44,648 bases of DNA. Source: an uncultured bacterium. Its GTDB lineage: Bacteria; Vulcanimicrobiota; CADAWZ01. The first letter of the stretch is position 1; every line of letters begins with the position of its first letter. Below the pieces are notes generated by a model. The model saw only the letters and a list, made by a program, of their open reading frames with translations, had not been told where the DNA came from and ran no database searches. This document shows, piece after piece, positions 1 to 8,551 of the stretch. The position numbers and the translations under genes are program-made. Location of the stretch: positions 1-44,648 of the forward strand of contig CASEKF010000068.1 of NCBI GenBank assembly GCA_949288455.1, read 5' to 3'.

Positions 1-51
1 AAGATAAATGTTGTTTTCAAAAGATTTTGACGCCTGTTCTTATTTAACGCG

Positions 52-112
52 AAAGAACCGCATAGAGCCGTAATTCCTAATATCTACGATTCTAAGCGGT
101 TCTTTTATTGAT
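52..112 (+). terminator. Long imperfect hairpin with T-rich tail
   Basis: A perfect 10-bp inverted repeat (52-61 with 96-105) is extended inward by a second 10-nt arm pair (63-72 with 85-94) containing one G:U and one C:A pair, around a 12-nt loop. On the plus strand it runs into a T-rich stretch (TTCTTTTATTGATTTTA), so it reads best as a terminator for a plus-strand transcript arriving from outside the window. It lies just past the stop of the minus-strand GGDEF gene and may also act on that transcript, although no T-run follows it on the minus strand. Confidence 0.55.
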
Positions 113-113
113 T

Positions 114-2771
114 TTATTTATTTGAGGAGCCGCATACGCAAATTCCGGTATCCATGAGTTTTGCCATATCTAGAGCCGTGATAAGTTTGTTTAAAAGTTC
201 GTCTCCGGTATCTGCGCAGTCCGGATAAGACGCTACGGCCGCTATTACTCTTAAAGTTTGTCCAGTTTCGCTTAGAATATTCTTGTCCGCTAAAGCGTTT
301 TGCATTCTCTTAGCCAATATTGCTCCTTTGTCTTTGGAAGTCTCCGGAGCCAATAAAAGGAAAGACGAGTCGTTAAGTTTTGACGGCAAGTCTATGCCTT
401 CTCGGAATTTAGTCGTTAAGATTTCGGTTATAGTCTTGGAAACTTCTTCTTGTTTGTTTTCCGGAATTTCCGGATAAATTGAGAAGATAAGCATAGAACA
501 GGTAAGTCGGTATCTGTCGCATCTTTTAATTTCATCTTGAATTTTCATGGAAAAGTAAGAGTAACTTGGGAGACCCGATTGCAAATCTTTTATATTTAAA
601 TGATCGAAGATTGTTTCAAAGGCAGCCTGTCCCGCTTGAAGCTGGAATCGTTTCTTTTTTGTCTCTTCTTCATTCTGTTGACCGTCATAGACGCATACTC
701 TGTTCTTTCCGTTTTTCTTTGCGTTTTGGAGTCCGCTTTTTGCAGTTTCTACAAGATCGTTGTCAGATATGGCCAGATCAGGATATGTCGAAATTCCTAT
801 GCTTAGAGTTATTGTCTTATGAGTTTCAAAACCTTCAAAAGTCGCGCTTTGAACAGTTTTTCTTATTCTATCGGCAACAAGCGCGGCTAAATCTGAAGTG
901 GTGGCGGGAAGTATAATCGCAAATTCTTCTCCTCCTGCACGTATACCTATGTCTATTCCTTCCCTTACGTTTTCTTTGATTATTTTTCCTATCCCTTTAA
1001 GAATTAAATCGCCTTGAGAATGACCGTATGTTTCATTAATGGATTTGAAATCGTCCATATCCAGAAAACACAGGGAACATGGCTGTCTGTATCTGTCGGC
1101 TCTTTTTAATTCTTCTATAAGACTTGGATATAAATGCTTTTTGTTGTATAGATCAGTAAGGTCGTCGCTGATGGAAGTTTCTATTAAATATTCAGTTTGA
1201 AGCGTTTGACTTGAAGCGGCGATTAGAGGCTCAAGCAAATCGAACGTTATTTTTTTCCTTACTATATTGGACTCATGCATCTCGCCCATAGTGATAAAAC
1301 CGATAAACGATTTTCTATCTTTTAAAACGATAACGTATCCTACTTGTAATTTTTCCAGTCTCTTGGCAAGACTGGGAAAGGCTTTGTCAAATAATTTGGA
1401 ATGTATCAGTTCTCTGATCGACATTATGGGTTTGGACTCTTGAAAAGTCCAGTTGTCGACGTCGCTTCCGGTGACTATTGAGATTGGCTCCGTATTGTAT
1501 ACAAGATGCGATTTGATCGTATTTAAAGAATTGTTTTGTCTATTATAAACCATCAGAAATCCGGTTATTGTTTTTAGATAGTGACTGAAAAATTCAGGTA
1601 AAAAAGCGGCTAATTCTTGAACGTTAGCCACTTTTTGCAAGGCTTCGTTAAAATCTGAAAGTACTTTTTCGATATATGTTCTTTTCTTTTTAGAATATAT
1701 GAAATAACCGTTTATTCCAAGTAATATGACGCCAAGGATGCAGGCTATAGCCGCAGTAGCTATATTTTTGATTTTTTCTTTTTCGATATTTTCTATTTTA
1801 TATTTTAGTTCTTGTATTTCTCCAGAACCTTTGCCTTCTCTTTGGACTATAGCCAATTCTTTTTTAGCTTCCTGAAGTTCGTCCATAGAAATATATACGT
1901 CGGCTTTTCCTATATGGAGTTGAGATCTTAAATTATCTTCTTTAGGAAGTTTATTTAAAAGAGAGTTGTATTCGTTTAACGCGTTTTGATATTTGCCTTG
2001 TCTTGCGTAAATATCTCCCAGCCTTTTGTAATTCAGCATAAAATCGGGCTGAAGACTGATCATCTTTTTAATTTGCTGTTCAGCCAGCTTATACTCTCTT
2101 GCAGACATTAGAGATCTGTAATATTGAAATCTATAGTATCCCGATTCCGGGAGATAATCTACTATTCTTTTGTAATATTCGTTAGCTTTTTTATGGTCGC
2201 CTTCGTCTCTATAAGATTCGGCTAGAATTCTCATAGCGGTAGTAAATGTTTTGTTTATCTTCAAAGATTTGTTAAGATTTACGCGCATTTGCTCTGTATC
2301 GCCTTCTTGGAAGAAGGTATTGCCAAGATAGAAATACGCGTATTCGTTATTGGGATTTAGAATAATAGCGCGTCTGCAGTTATTTTTAGCTTGTTCTTTT
2401 TTGCCTTCGTTCATATAGCAGTAACCCAGAAAAGTATACGCTTCCGAAAGTATTAATTTGTCTTCCGAAGTTAATTTTGGATTTAATATTATTTCGCTGT
2501 TGGCGCTATTTATAAAGATGTTGCCTCTTTTGGCAATACAGGCGTTTAGATGTTTGATCGCTTCAGAAAAATTAAGATCGGCAAGGTATTTGTATCCTTC
2601 GGTCAGGTGTTTATCTTTATTAATAAAAGTATGGAGATATTGTACATGATAGTTGCCTAAAGAAGGAGTATTGGCCGTAGCGAAATTTGTGTCTATTTCC
2701 GCCGCTGATAAACAGGCGTATAATAGACAAGATAAAATTAATATAGCGGCGAATACTAAGGGAATTTTCAT
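114..2771 (-). CDS. TPR-GAF-GGDEF-(degenerate GGDEF) membrane signalling protein, probable diguanylate cyclase
   Basis: Likely makes the second messenger c-di-GMP at the inner membrane. The 885-residue protein has an N-terminal export signal (residues 1-23, with Cys20 in a poor lipobox context), TPR-type helical repeats at about 50-325, one membrane helix at about 336-359, a GAF-like region at about 370-525, a GGDEF domain at about 535-700 and a second GGDEF-like domain at about 735-875. The first GGDEF has an intact active-site motif GGEEF at 613-617. The inhibitory I-site RxxD reads EGID, so product feedback may be absent. The second domain has LNDSS where GGDEF should be and is probably catalytically dead. 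The TPR part should be periplasmic and the cyclase cytoplasmic. The start ATG follows AAAGGCG. It appears monocistronic. Domain calls are from motifs; the signal it senses is unknown. Confidence 0.9.
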   Translation of the reverse strand: MKIPLVFAAILILSCLLYACLSAAEIDTNFATANTPSLGNYHVQYLHTFINKDKHLTEGYKYLADLNFSEAIKHLNACIAKRGNIFINSANSEIILNPKLTSEDKLILSEAYTFLGYCYMNEGKKEQAKNNCRRAIILNPNNEYAYFYLGNTFFQEGDTEQMRVNLNKSLKINKTFTTAMRILAESYRDEGDHKKANEYYKRIVDYLPESGYYRFQYYRSLMSAREYKLAEQQIKKMISLQPDFMLNYKRLGDIYARQGKYQNALNEYNSLLNKLPKEDNLRSQLHIGKADVYISMDELQEAKKELAIVQREGKGSGEIQELKYKIENIEKEKIKNIATAAIACILGVILLGINGYFIYSKKKRTYIEKVLSDFNEALQKVANVQELAAFLPEFFSHYLKTITGFLMVYNRQNNSLNTIKSHLVYNTEPISIVTGSDVDNWTFQESKPIMSIRELIHSKLFDKAFPSLAKRLEKLQVGYVIVLKDRKSFIGFITMGEMHESNIVRKKITFDLLEPLIAASSQTLQTEYLIETSISDDLTDLYNKKHLYPSLIEELKRADRYRQPCSLCFLDMDDFKSINETYGHSQGDLILKGIGKIIKENVREGIDIGIRAGGEEFAIILPATTSDLAALVADRIRKTVQSATFEGFETHKTITLSIGISTYPDLAISDNDLVETAKSGLQNAKKNGKNRVCVYDGQQNEEETKKKRFQLQAGQAAFETIFDHLNIKDLQSGLPSYSYFSMKIQDEIKRCDRYRLTCSMLIFSIYPEIPENKQEEVSKTITEILTTKFREGIDLPSKLNDSSFLLLAPETSKDKGAILAKRMQNALADKNILSETGQTLRVIAAVASYPDCADTGDELLNKLITALDMAKLMDTGICVCGSSNK

Positions 2772-3179
2772 CTGAATTCAAGCGCCTTTCTTTTCAAGTC
2801 AATCTTTAATTATTTTCTTTTAGTACGCTAAAAAACCTTCTAGTAATTAAGGTAGGAAAACGCAATATACGCGCTAAAATATATTTTCGTTTTATTTACG
2901 CTTTTAGGATTTTAAGTTTTCAAGACGGATAATCGGACTTAATATAATTTATAATATATTTAAAAGGATTTTTGTTCTTTACGTTAAATTTTCTTTATGA
3001 GTTCGCGATAATTTATAAGAGGGTATTCTATAATAGCGCGTCGCTTGAAAATATAAGTCTTACGAGTTCTTTGCGCTTTAGAATAACGTTTTGTAGCGCT
3101 TTGCAGCGCGACTAGAGATAATTTTATTATATTTGGGCTTGGCAATTTTATTGGAACTACTTTTATATTGGAGGATTTT
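2772..3179. other. Divergent intergenic region, AT-rich, promoter-bearing
   Basis: 408 bp between two divergent genes. It contains several TATAAT-like strings (for example around 2942-2960 and at 3029-3034) but none with a convincing -35 partner at 16-18 bp. A GC-rich patch with short inverted repeats (about 3035-3118) could be a structured 5-prime leader for the downstream plus-strand gene. I see no coding sequence here on either strand. Confidence 0.5.
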
Positions 3180-3731
3180 ATGAAATGTTTATGTTGCGGA
3201 GCTATTCAGCCCGCCGAAGCGTTGCCTTCGTGTTCAGTTTGCGGATTTTACCTTGGAGAGGGAATTGAACAGGCTTATAAAAATCAGCTTTTACGTTTGG
3301 CAGAATATTTTACCGAAGGGGAACTCGATCAAGAACATTTTGTAAAAGCGTTAGGCAATATGTCCATAGTTCTTGACGAAATGCATAGAGCGGCAATCAG
3401 CTGGGACGAATATATTCCCGCCGGAAGTATTCCTGACGACGTTAGAAACGTCGTTATGAAGCCTGTAGGAGTAATGAGAGAAGGAATAGACGCTTTTGAG
3501 GAAGCGTTAAAGTATTATAATCTTTATGCCGTGGATCCTGATAAAGAGCATTTTGTAAAAGCCAACGAGGCCGCTAGAAAAGCGCATAATATTCTTGTCA
3601 ACAGTTCAGAATTAGCCGCTTTCGCTTTTAGAGAGGTTAAAGCTCAAATGCCTCCCGGAACCGCTCCGTCAGACGAGGAATTGCGGCAGATGCTCGCGGC
3701 ATCCCTAAATAATCCGGCTGAAAATTCATAA
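3180..3731 (+). CDS. Small zinc-ribbon helical protein of unknown function
   Basis: I do not recognise this family. The 183-residue product opens with two closely spaced Cys pairs (CLCCG and CSVCG), a treble-clef or zinc-ribbon-like metal site. The rest is predicted mostly helical and fairly acidic, with no signal peptide or membrane segment, so it is probably cytoplasmic. A strong GGAGG lies 5 nt before ATG 3180 and decides the start; a TTG twelve bases earlier overlaps that ribosome binding site and is unlikely. The gene is followed by 186 bp before trpS, so it may be transcribed alone. A cytoplasmic adaptor or regulatory role is possible but not shown. Confidence 0.75.
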   Translation: MKCLCCGAIQPAEALPSCSVCGFYLGEGIEQAYKNQLLRLAEYFTEGELDQEHFVKALGNMSIVLDEMHRAAISWDEYIPAGSIPDDVRNVVMKPVGVMREGIDAFEEALKYYNLYAVDPDKEHFVKANEAARKAHNILVNSSELAAFAFREVKAQMPPGTAPSDEELRQMLAASLNNPAENS

Positions 3732-3917
3732 GTTTCAGTCGGCGTAAATTTTGATAAATAATATTTTTTATCGTTTAACGCAGATTTTAAGAACTATAGC
3801 AAAACTTCTAAGATTTAGTTATATTTTAAGCTTTTTGTATGTTAAAAATTATGCCGCGTCGTTTTTGCGCGGTCTGCGGCAAAAAGCTGACTTATAGGAA
3901 GTTTTAAGGAGGGTATT

Positions 3918-5084
3918 ATGTGCGCGTCTGATTTAACGAAGCTTTGTGAAGACGACAGAAGCGAAAAGTTAAGTCTTAGAAAAGCAAATGAGGACAATCT
4001 TGCCGCTAAAATGAAGGAGTTTGGCTTGGAGCCTCTTTCTAAAGACAACTGCGGTCTTGCGAATGCGACTCCAGGTATATTAAAAGGGATTTTCCCGGCT
4101 CATAAAGATTTTGGTAACGTGTCGGAAAGTATCAGGGAAAATAAACCTTGGGCCGTAGTTTCCGGTATAAACCCTTCAGGTCCTTTGCATCTCGGACATT
4201 TGGCTTTATTTAGAGAAAATCTCGCTTTGCAAAAGTTAGGAGCAGACGTATTTATTCCGGTATCGAACGACGAAAGTTTTCTTTTCGATAAAGCTCCCAG
4301 CCTAGAAAAAGCGGAAGAAATCGCGTTTAAGTCGGTTATCCCCAGCGTTATTGCGATGGGATTTAATCCTGCTAAAACTCATATTTTTGTAGATAGCGAT
4401 TTTCCGTCTATTTATACTTTTGCGATACATATCGCTAAACATTTTACTTTAAATCATGTTAAGGGCGTTTTCGGGTTTACCGACGAAGTGTCTCCCGCTT
4501 ATGGTTTTTATATGGGCGGAGTGCAGATGGCTCATATATTAATGCCTCAGCTGCCGGAATTTGGGGGAGTTCGTCCCGTAGTCGTACCGGTAGGAATAGA
4601 TCAGCATCCATATATTCAAGTTTCAAGAAGAGTCGCGCGCAAATTGAATCTAACGCCTCCTTCCGAGTTAATTCTGAAGTTTATGCCTAGTTTGGCCGGG
4701 CCGGAACATGTAAAGATGTCGGCGTCTTATCAAAATACGGCCATATACGTTACGGATACTCCGGACAGCGCCGTAAAAAAGATTAAGACGGCTTATACCG
4801 GAGGCAGCCCAGTTTTAAAATATCAGCAGGAAAACGGAGGAATACCGGAAGTCTGTTCTGTTTTTGGAGTTTTGCAATACCATCTTTTGGACGCAGACGA
4901 ATCTTCTTCGATAGCGTTAAGGTGTAAAGAGGGTCTTCAGAAATGCAAGGAATGCAAAGAAGCGGCCTCAGAGGGAATCGCCGCAATGCTGCAAGAACAT
5001 CAAAAAGCTTTTAACGAGGCTTTAAACAATATTGAGGATTTTATGATTAAAACGCCGATTAAATCTTTTCGTTTTTTTAAATAA
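3918..5084 (+). CDS. trpS: Tryptophanyl-tRNA synthetase, archaeal/eukaryotic type
   Basis: Charges tRNA-Trp with tryptophan in the cytoplasm. The 388-residue class I synthetase has its HIGH-type motif PLHLGH at 89-94 and its KMSKS-type motif as KMSAS at 266-270. KMSAS, the GIDQHPYIQ segment just before it, the FDFG-like lead-in (AHKDFG at 61-66) and the TGG...NPEVC-type C-terminal region (YTGGSPV then IPEVCSVFG) match the archaeal/eukaryotic TrpRS group. Bacterial enzymes are about 330 residues and carry KMSKS. The start ATG has AAGGAGGG 4-5 nt upstream. No tRNA or T-box sequence is evident upstream, only two short competing hairpins at 3853-3880. Confidence in TrpRS over TyrRS rests on the KMSAS and DQ segments. 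Confidence 0.88.
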   Translation: MCASDLTKLCEDDRSEKLSLRKANEDNLAAKMKEFGLEPLSKDNCGLANATPGILKGIFPAHKDFGNVSESIRENKPWAVVSGINPSGPLHLGHLALFRENLALQKLGADVFIPVSNDESFLFDKAPSLEKAEEIAFKSVIPSVIAMGFNPAKTHIFVDSDFPSIYTFAIHIAKHFTLNHVKGVFGFTDEVSPAYGFYMGGVQMAHILMPQLPEFGGVRPVVVPVGIDQHPYIQVSRRVARKLNLTPPSELILKFMPSLAGPEHVKMSASYQNTAIYVTDTPDSAVKKIKTAYTGGSPVLKYQQENGGIPEVCSVFGVLQYHLLDADESSSIALRCKEGLQKCKECKEAASEGIAAMLQEHQKAFNEALNNIEDFMIKTPIKSFRFFK

Positions 5085-5087
5085 ATA

Positions 5088-5170
5088 GACGGCAGGGGGA
5101 CGCTGCGAAAGAACGCCTGCTGTCGATTTACAAAAGAGAGCGGGCTTCTTTAGATTTTTGCCCGCGAATA
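5088..5170 (+). terminator. Two consecutive hairpins after trpS
   Basis: The first is a 9-bp stem (5088-5096 with 5116-5124, one G:U). The second is a GC-only 6-bp stem (GCGGGC 5140-5145 with GCCCGC 5160-5165) followed by an AT-rich tail that is not a pure T-run. They lie in the 161-bp gap before the uridine kinase start. A terminator or leader structure is likely; which of the two is not clear. Confidence 0.45.
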
Positions 5171-5245
5171 TTTTATAGTTTATATTTGCCTTGTAAATGT
5201 TATACGCGCCCTCTTGCGACATATGTTTTTTGGGGGTGTCGTTTT

Positions 5246-5917
5246 ATGTCTAATACTCTTATTATGGGAATAGCCGGAGGAACAGGTTCCGGTAAGACAA
5301 CGATGGTTAGAGAGATATCTCAAATGCTTGGCGACGGAGTGACGATTATTCCTGCCGACGCTTATTATTACGATAGAAGTAATTTGCCGGAAGAAGAGAG
5401 AGATAAGCTGAATTATGATCATCCTGACGCTTTAGAAATTCCTCTATTATGCGAACATATTAAGGCGTTGAAGGAAGGCAGAAGTATAGAGCGGCCGTCT
5501 TACGATTTTTATACTCATACCAGGAAAACGGACACAGTGCATATTGAGCCTTCCGAAATAGTTATTTTAGAAGGCATTTTGATTTTTGCGATTCCCGAAT
5601 TAAGGAATCTTATAGATATAAGAATCTTTGTCGATACCGATTCAGACGAAAGGCTTATGAGACGTATAATTAGAGACGTTATGGAAAGAGGGCGTTCGTA
5701 CGAAGGGGTTATGGAACAGTGGAGGGAAACTGTCGCGCCGATGCACGCCTTATTTGTGGAAGCTTCTAAGAGAGAAGCTCACATTATAGTTCCGCATGGT
5801 TATAACGAGATAGTCGTAGGAATGGTAGCGGCGTTTTTACAAAAATTTAGAATTGATAGAAAAAACGCCTGCGTTAAACTTAATGCGCCTTTAGAACAGG
5901 AAAAACGAGTTGTGTAA
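5246..5917 (+). CDS. udk: Uridine kinase
   Basis: Phosphorylates uridine (and usually cytidine) to the monophosphate with NTP, in pyrimidine salvage. The 223-residue protein has a P-loop GGTGSGKTT near the N-terminus, the family signature DAYYYDRSNLP and YDHPDALE shortly after it, and the RPSYDFYTH substrate segment. Length is close to the usual 205-215. A GGGGGTG sequence 8 nt before ATG 5246 sets the start; an extension to an upstream start at 5186 is possible but lacks a site and would add residues unlike the family. It probably begins an operon with trmB and the following genes. Confidence 0.93.
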   Translation: MSNTLIMGIAGGTGSGKTTMVREISQMLGDGVTIIPADAYYYDRSNLPEEERDKLNYDHPDALEIPLLCEHIKALKEGRSIERPSYDFYTHTRKTDTVHIEPSEIVILEGILIFAIPELRNLIDIRIFVDTDSDERLMRRIIRDVMERGRSYEGVMEQWRETVAPMHALFVEASKREAHIIVPHGYNEIVVGMVAAFLQKFRIDRKNACVKLNAPLEQEKRVV

Positions 5918-5940
5918 TAGATTACCATATTATTTTGATT

Positions 5941-6630
5941 ATGAATAAACGTGAAAAATTTAAAGAAAACGCGACTTTTAAGCGTCTTTATCAGCCTGAG
6001 CTTTCTTTCTATTCCGTTTCCGATTTCGCGCTGAAAGGGAAATGGAATGAACTTGCTTTTAAAAAGAATCGCCCGATATTTCTTGAGGTAGGCTGTGGAA
6101 AAGGAACTTATACTCTTGGATTATCCGCTAGATTTGCCGATAGAAATTTTATAGGGATGGATATAAAAGGTTCTCGTATTTGGCATGGCGCTAAAAAAGT
6201 GGAAACTGGCGATATTTCTAACGCTTTATTTTTGAGGACTAGAGTTGAGTTTTCAAATTTGTGTTTTGCGGAAAATGAAATAAGCGGATTATGGATCACT
6301 TTTCCTGATCCTCATTTTAGACGCTCCGAATTTAAAAAACGTTTAGTCTCTCCTTTTTTTCTATCTATCTATTCTAAGTTTCTGTCTGATGACGGAGAAA
6401 TTAATCTTAAAACTGATAATGACGAGTTTTTTGAGTATGCTTTGCGCGTGATTGAGAAAAATGATCTTTTATGCGTAGCTAAATCTTTCGACGTGCATAG
6501 CGATTCTTCATTGGATGGCACGGAAATAAAAGATTTAAAGACTGATTATGAATTGAAATTTCTGGACGAAGGGAAAAAAATTAAATTTGTTCGTTTTTCT
6601 CTGCAGGGTAAAAAAGTTTTTTCAGAATAG
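5941..6630 (+). CDS. trmB: tRNA (guanine-N7)-methyltransferase
   Basis: Methylates G46 of tRNA to m7G using S-adenosylmethionine. The 229-residue protein shows the SAM motif LEVGCGKGTYTLGLS, the FIGMDIKGSR segment, and the family hallmark WITFPDPHFRRSEFKKRL. The late ELKFLDEGKKIKFVRF region resembles the TrmB C-terminus. The start ATG 5941 lies 24 nt after the uridine kinase stop; its ribosome binding site is weak, so translational coupling is likely. A TTG two codons earlier is a poorer candidate. Confidence 0.92.
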   Translation: MNKREKFKENATFKRLYQPELSFYSVSDFALKGKWNELAFKKNRPIFLEVGCGKGTYTLGLSARFADRNFIGMDIKGSRIWHGAKKVETGDISNALFLRTRVEFSNLCFAENEISGLWITFPDPHFRRSEFKKRLVSPFFLSIYSKFLSDDGEINLKTDNDEFFEYALRVIEKNDLLCVAKSFDVHSDSSLDGTEIKDLKTDYELKFLDEGKKIKFVRFSLQGKKVFSE

Positions 6631-6643
6631 GCGGGTTATTTGC

Positions 6644-7291
6644 ATGGCTATTTTTAATAATGCCTTAGTTCGTTCCTTTTTTATCTTTCTTTCTTTTTTT
6701 CTGATGTATCCTTCGTATATTTCGTCTCAAGAGTTGATGATTTTTGATTTCGAAACTAAACGCAAATCAAAATTAAATTCTTTTGCCGATATTGATTCAA
6801 GCAAGTCTGCGCCGTCTGAAAAAGCGGAAATAGTTATTATCGATATGTATGATAAGATTGCCGCGTTTAACTCTTCCCGTTTTGATAATTTTGCCGTTTC
6901 TGCTCCGTCTGATAAAATGAATTTGTTAATAGATAGAGTCGCGGTAGAGTTTGGGATTGACGCGGATTTTATTAAGGCCGTAATAGCCGTCGAGTCCGGA
7001 TTTGATCCTAAAGCAGTTTCTAAAGCGGGAGCGGCGGGCCTTATGCAGCTAATGCCTGATACTGCTTTGGCTTTAGGCGTCGGCGACGTGTTTGATCCGG
7101 AGCAAAATATAAGAGCGGGAGTAAAATATCTTTCGCTTCAACTTGAGAGGTTTTCCTCTCTGGAACTTGCCCTTGCCGCTTATAACGCAGGACCGGAGGC
7201 CGTGATTAAATACGGAGGCATACCTCCTTATAGAGAAACTAGAGAATATGTAAAACTTGTTACTTCTATTTATTACGCCGGAAAATATTAA
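6644..7291 (+). CDS. Secreted lytic transglycosylase (SLT domain)
   Basis: Cleaves peptidoglycan glycan strands in the periplasm, producing 1,6-anhydromuramic ends. The protein starts with a hydrophobic signal (about residues 1-27), has a linker, and ends in an SLT domain of about 115 residues. The catalytic Glu lies in AVESGFDP. The GAAGLMQLMP, AYNAGP and YVKLV motifs complete the family 1 lytic transglycosylase pattern. ATG 6644 gives a clean signal peptide; an earlier in-frame ATG overlaps trmB and would place charged residues ahead of the signal, so I reject it. It sits 13 nt after trmB, in the same run. Confidence 0.9.
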   Translation: MAIFNNALVRSFFIFLSFFLMYPSYISSQELMIFDFETKRKSKLNSFADIDSSKSAPSEKAEIVIIDMYDKIAAFNSSRFDNFAVSAPSDKMNLLIDRVAVEFGIDADFIKAVIAVESGFDPKAVSKAGAAGLMQLMPDTALALGVGDVFDPEQNIRAGVKYLSLQLERFSSLELALAAYNAGPEAVIKYGGIPPYRETREYVKLVTSIYYAGKY

Positions 7292-7308
7292 ATTGTGGAG
7301 TTTTTAGT

Positions 7309-7797
7309 ATGGATAGGTTTGTTTTTAGTGTTATAAGTTTATTATGCGTGACGTTTATAGTTTTAGGCTGCGGCTGTAAAAAAGACGAAGCTCCTATGAA
7401 ATCTTTTCGCTCTTTCAATACCGCTTTAAAACAGAAAAATTGGGAAGAAGTATGGGATTTGCTTTCTTTAAAGAGTAAGAAAGCATTCGCTGAAGAAGGA
7501 TATAAGCGAATGAAGGAAATTATAGAATCTATGCCTCCCGAAATGAGGAAGAAAAAAGTCGATTCTCTTGACGTAACGCATGCTCAGCTTTTAGATATGG
7601 AGCCTAAACAGTTTTTTCTTTATGTGATGAAAAAGACTGAGTCTTCTCAAGATTTTTTTAGCGAAGAATTGGATCCTGAGATATCTAAAACGATCATAAA
7701 CGGAGATAAAGCCGTTCTTTATATAAAAGGGAAAAACGAATATGTTAATATGGTATTGGAAAACGGCGTATGGAAGATAGAATTTGAGGAAGAATAA
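7309..7797 (+). CDS. Small lipoprotein, unknown function
   Basis: The product is 162 residues with a signal peptide ending in a good lipobox (VLGC, Cys21), so it should be lipid-anchored on the periplasmic side. The rest is a small alpha/beta domain: the SFRSFNTALKQKNWEEVWDLL start, and the strand-rich end with DKAVLYIKG and ENGVWKIE, resemble NTF2-like or DUF4878-type lipoproteins. This is a resemblance only. A TGGAG sequence precedes the ATG. Its stop overlaps the next start by one base (TAATG), which indicates translational coupling to the pseudouridine synthase. Confidence 0.8.
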   Translation: MDRFVFSVISLLCVTFIVLGCGCKKDEAPMKSFRSFNTALKQKNWEEVWDLLSLKSKKAFAEEGYKRMKEIIESMPPEMRKKKVDSLDVTHAQLLDMEPKQFFLYVMKKTESSQDFFSEELDPEISKTIINGDKAVLYIKGKNEYVNMVLENGVWKIEFEEE

Positions 7798-8525
7798 TGG
7801 AACGGCTTAATAAATTTATATCCCGATGCGGAGAAGCTTCGCGCCGTAAGGCTGAAGAACTTATTAGATCGGGAGCGGTTTCGGTCAACGGCAAGATTGT
7901 GTCGGCCGTTCTTTTAGTAGATCCCGATCTGGACGAGGTTTGTGTAAACGGCAGAAAAATTTCTCCTCCGGATCGCTTGGTTTACTATATGATTAATAAA
8001 CCTATAGGTTACGCTTCCACGTTGTCAGATCCTCATATTGATAGAACGGTAAAAGATTTGCTGCCGGTTTCAGAGAGGATTTTTCCGGTAGGCAGGCTGG
8101 ATGTCGATTCTTGCGGGTTGATGATTCTTACGAACGACGGAGAACTTACGCACAAACTTACTCATCCTTCATATGAACATGAGAAAGAGTATGAAGTTTT
8201 CGCTTCTTGGATTATAAAGTATCCCGGACGTACGAAAGGAAGAGCTTTGCTTTTAAAGTTTGAAGAGGGCGTTTTGATCGATGGAATAAAAACTCTTCCG
8301 GCAAAAGTAGACTGTAGAAAGATAGACGAGACCGGCATTTTATTCAGAATAGTTCTTAAAGAAGGACGTAATCGTCAGATAAGAAAAATGTGCGAAGCGG
8401 TCGGACTATCGGTGCGCTCGCTTACCAGATTAAGGATAGGCAAGCTGGAATTGGGAGATCTTATGCCGGGAGAGTTTAGGAAAATAAAACTTGAAGATAT
8501 CGTTGATTCGCCTTTTATCCGTTAA
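7797..8525 (+). CDS. rluB: RluB/RsuA-family 23S/16S rRNA pseudouridine synthase
   Basis: Converts a specific rRNA uridine to pseudouridine. The 242-residue protein has an N-terminal S4 RNA-binding domain (ERLNKFISRCGEASRRKAEEL), then the RsuA/RluB catalytic domain with the catalytic Asp in GRLDVDSCGL and the C-terminal EGRNRQIRKM motif. Residue order and length fit RluB better than RluA/RluD, but which rRNA position is modified (RluB versus RluE, RluF or RsuA) cannot be decided from sequence alone. GAGGAAG precedes the ATG. It is the last gene of the plus-strand run; the next gene is convergent, 26 bp away. Confidence 0.88.
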   Translation: MERLNKFISRCGEASRRKAEELIRSGAVSVNGKIVSAVLLVDPDLDEVCVNGRKISPPDRLVYYMINKPIGYASTLSDPHIDRTVKDLLPVSERIFPVGRLDVDSCGLMILTNDGELTHKLTHPSYEHEKEYEVFASWIIKYPGRTKGRALLLKFEEGVLIDGIKTLPAKVDCRKIDETGILFRIVLKEGRNRQIRKMCEAVGLSVRSLTRLRIGKLELGDLMPGEFRKIKLEDIVDSPFIR

Positions 8526-8551
8526 AAAAAGCTAAGCTATACCCATACATA

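Noticed and set aside
5186-5245. N-terminal extension of uridine kinase
   Set aside because: The extra 20 residues do not match the family, and GGGGGTG lies correctly for ATG 5246.
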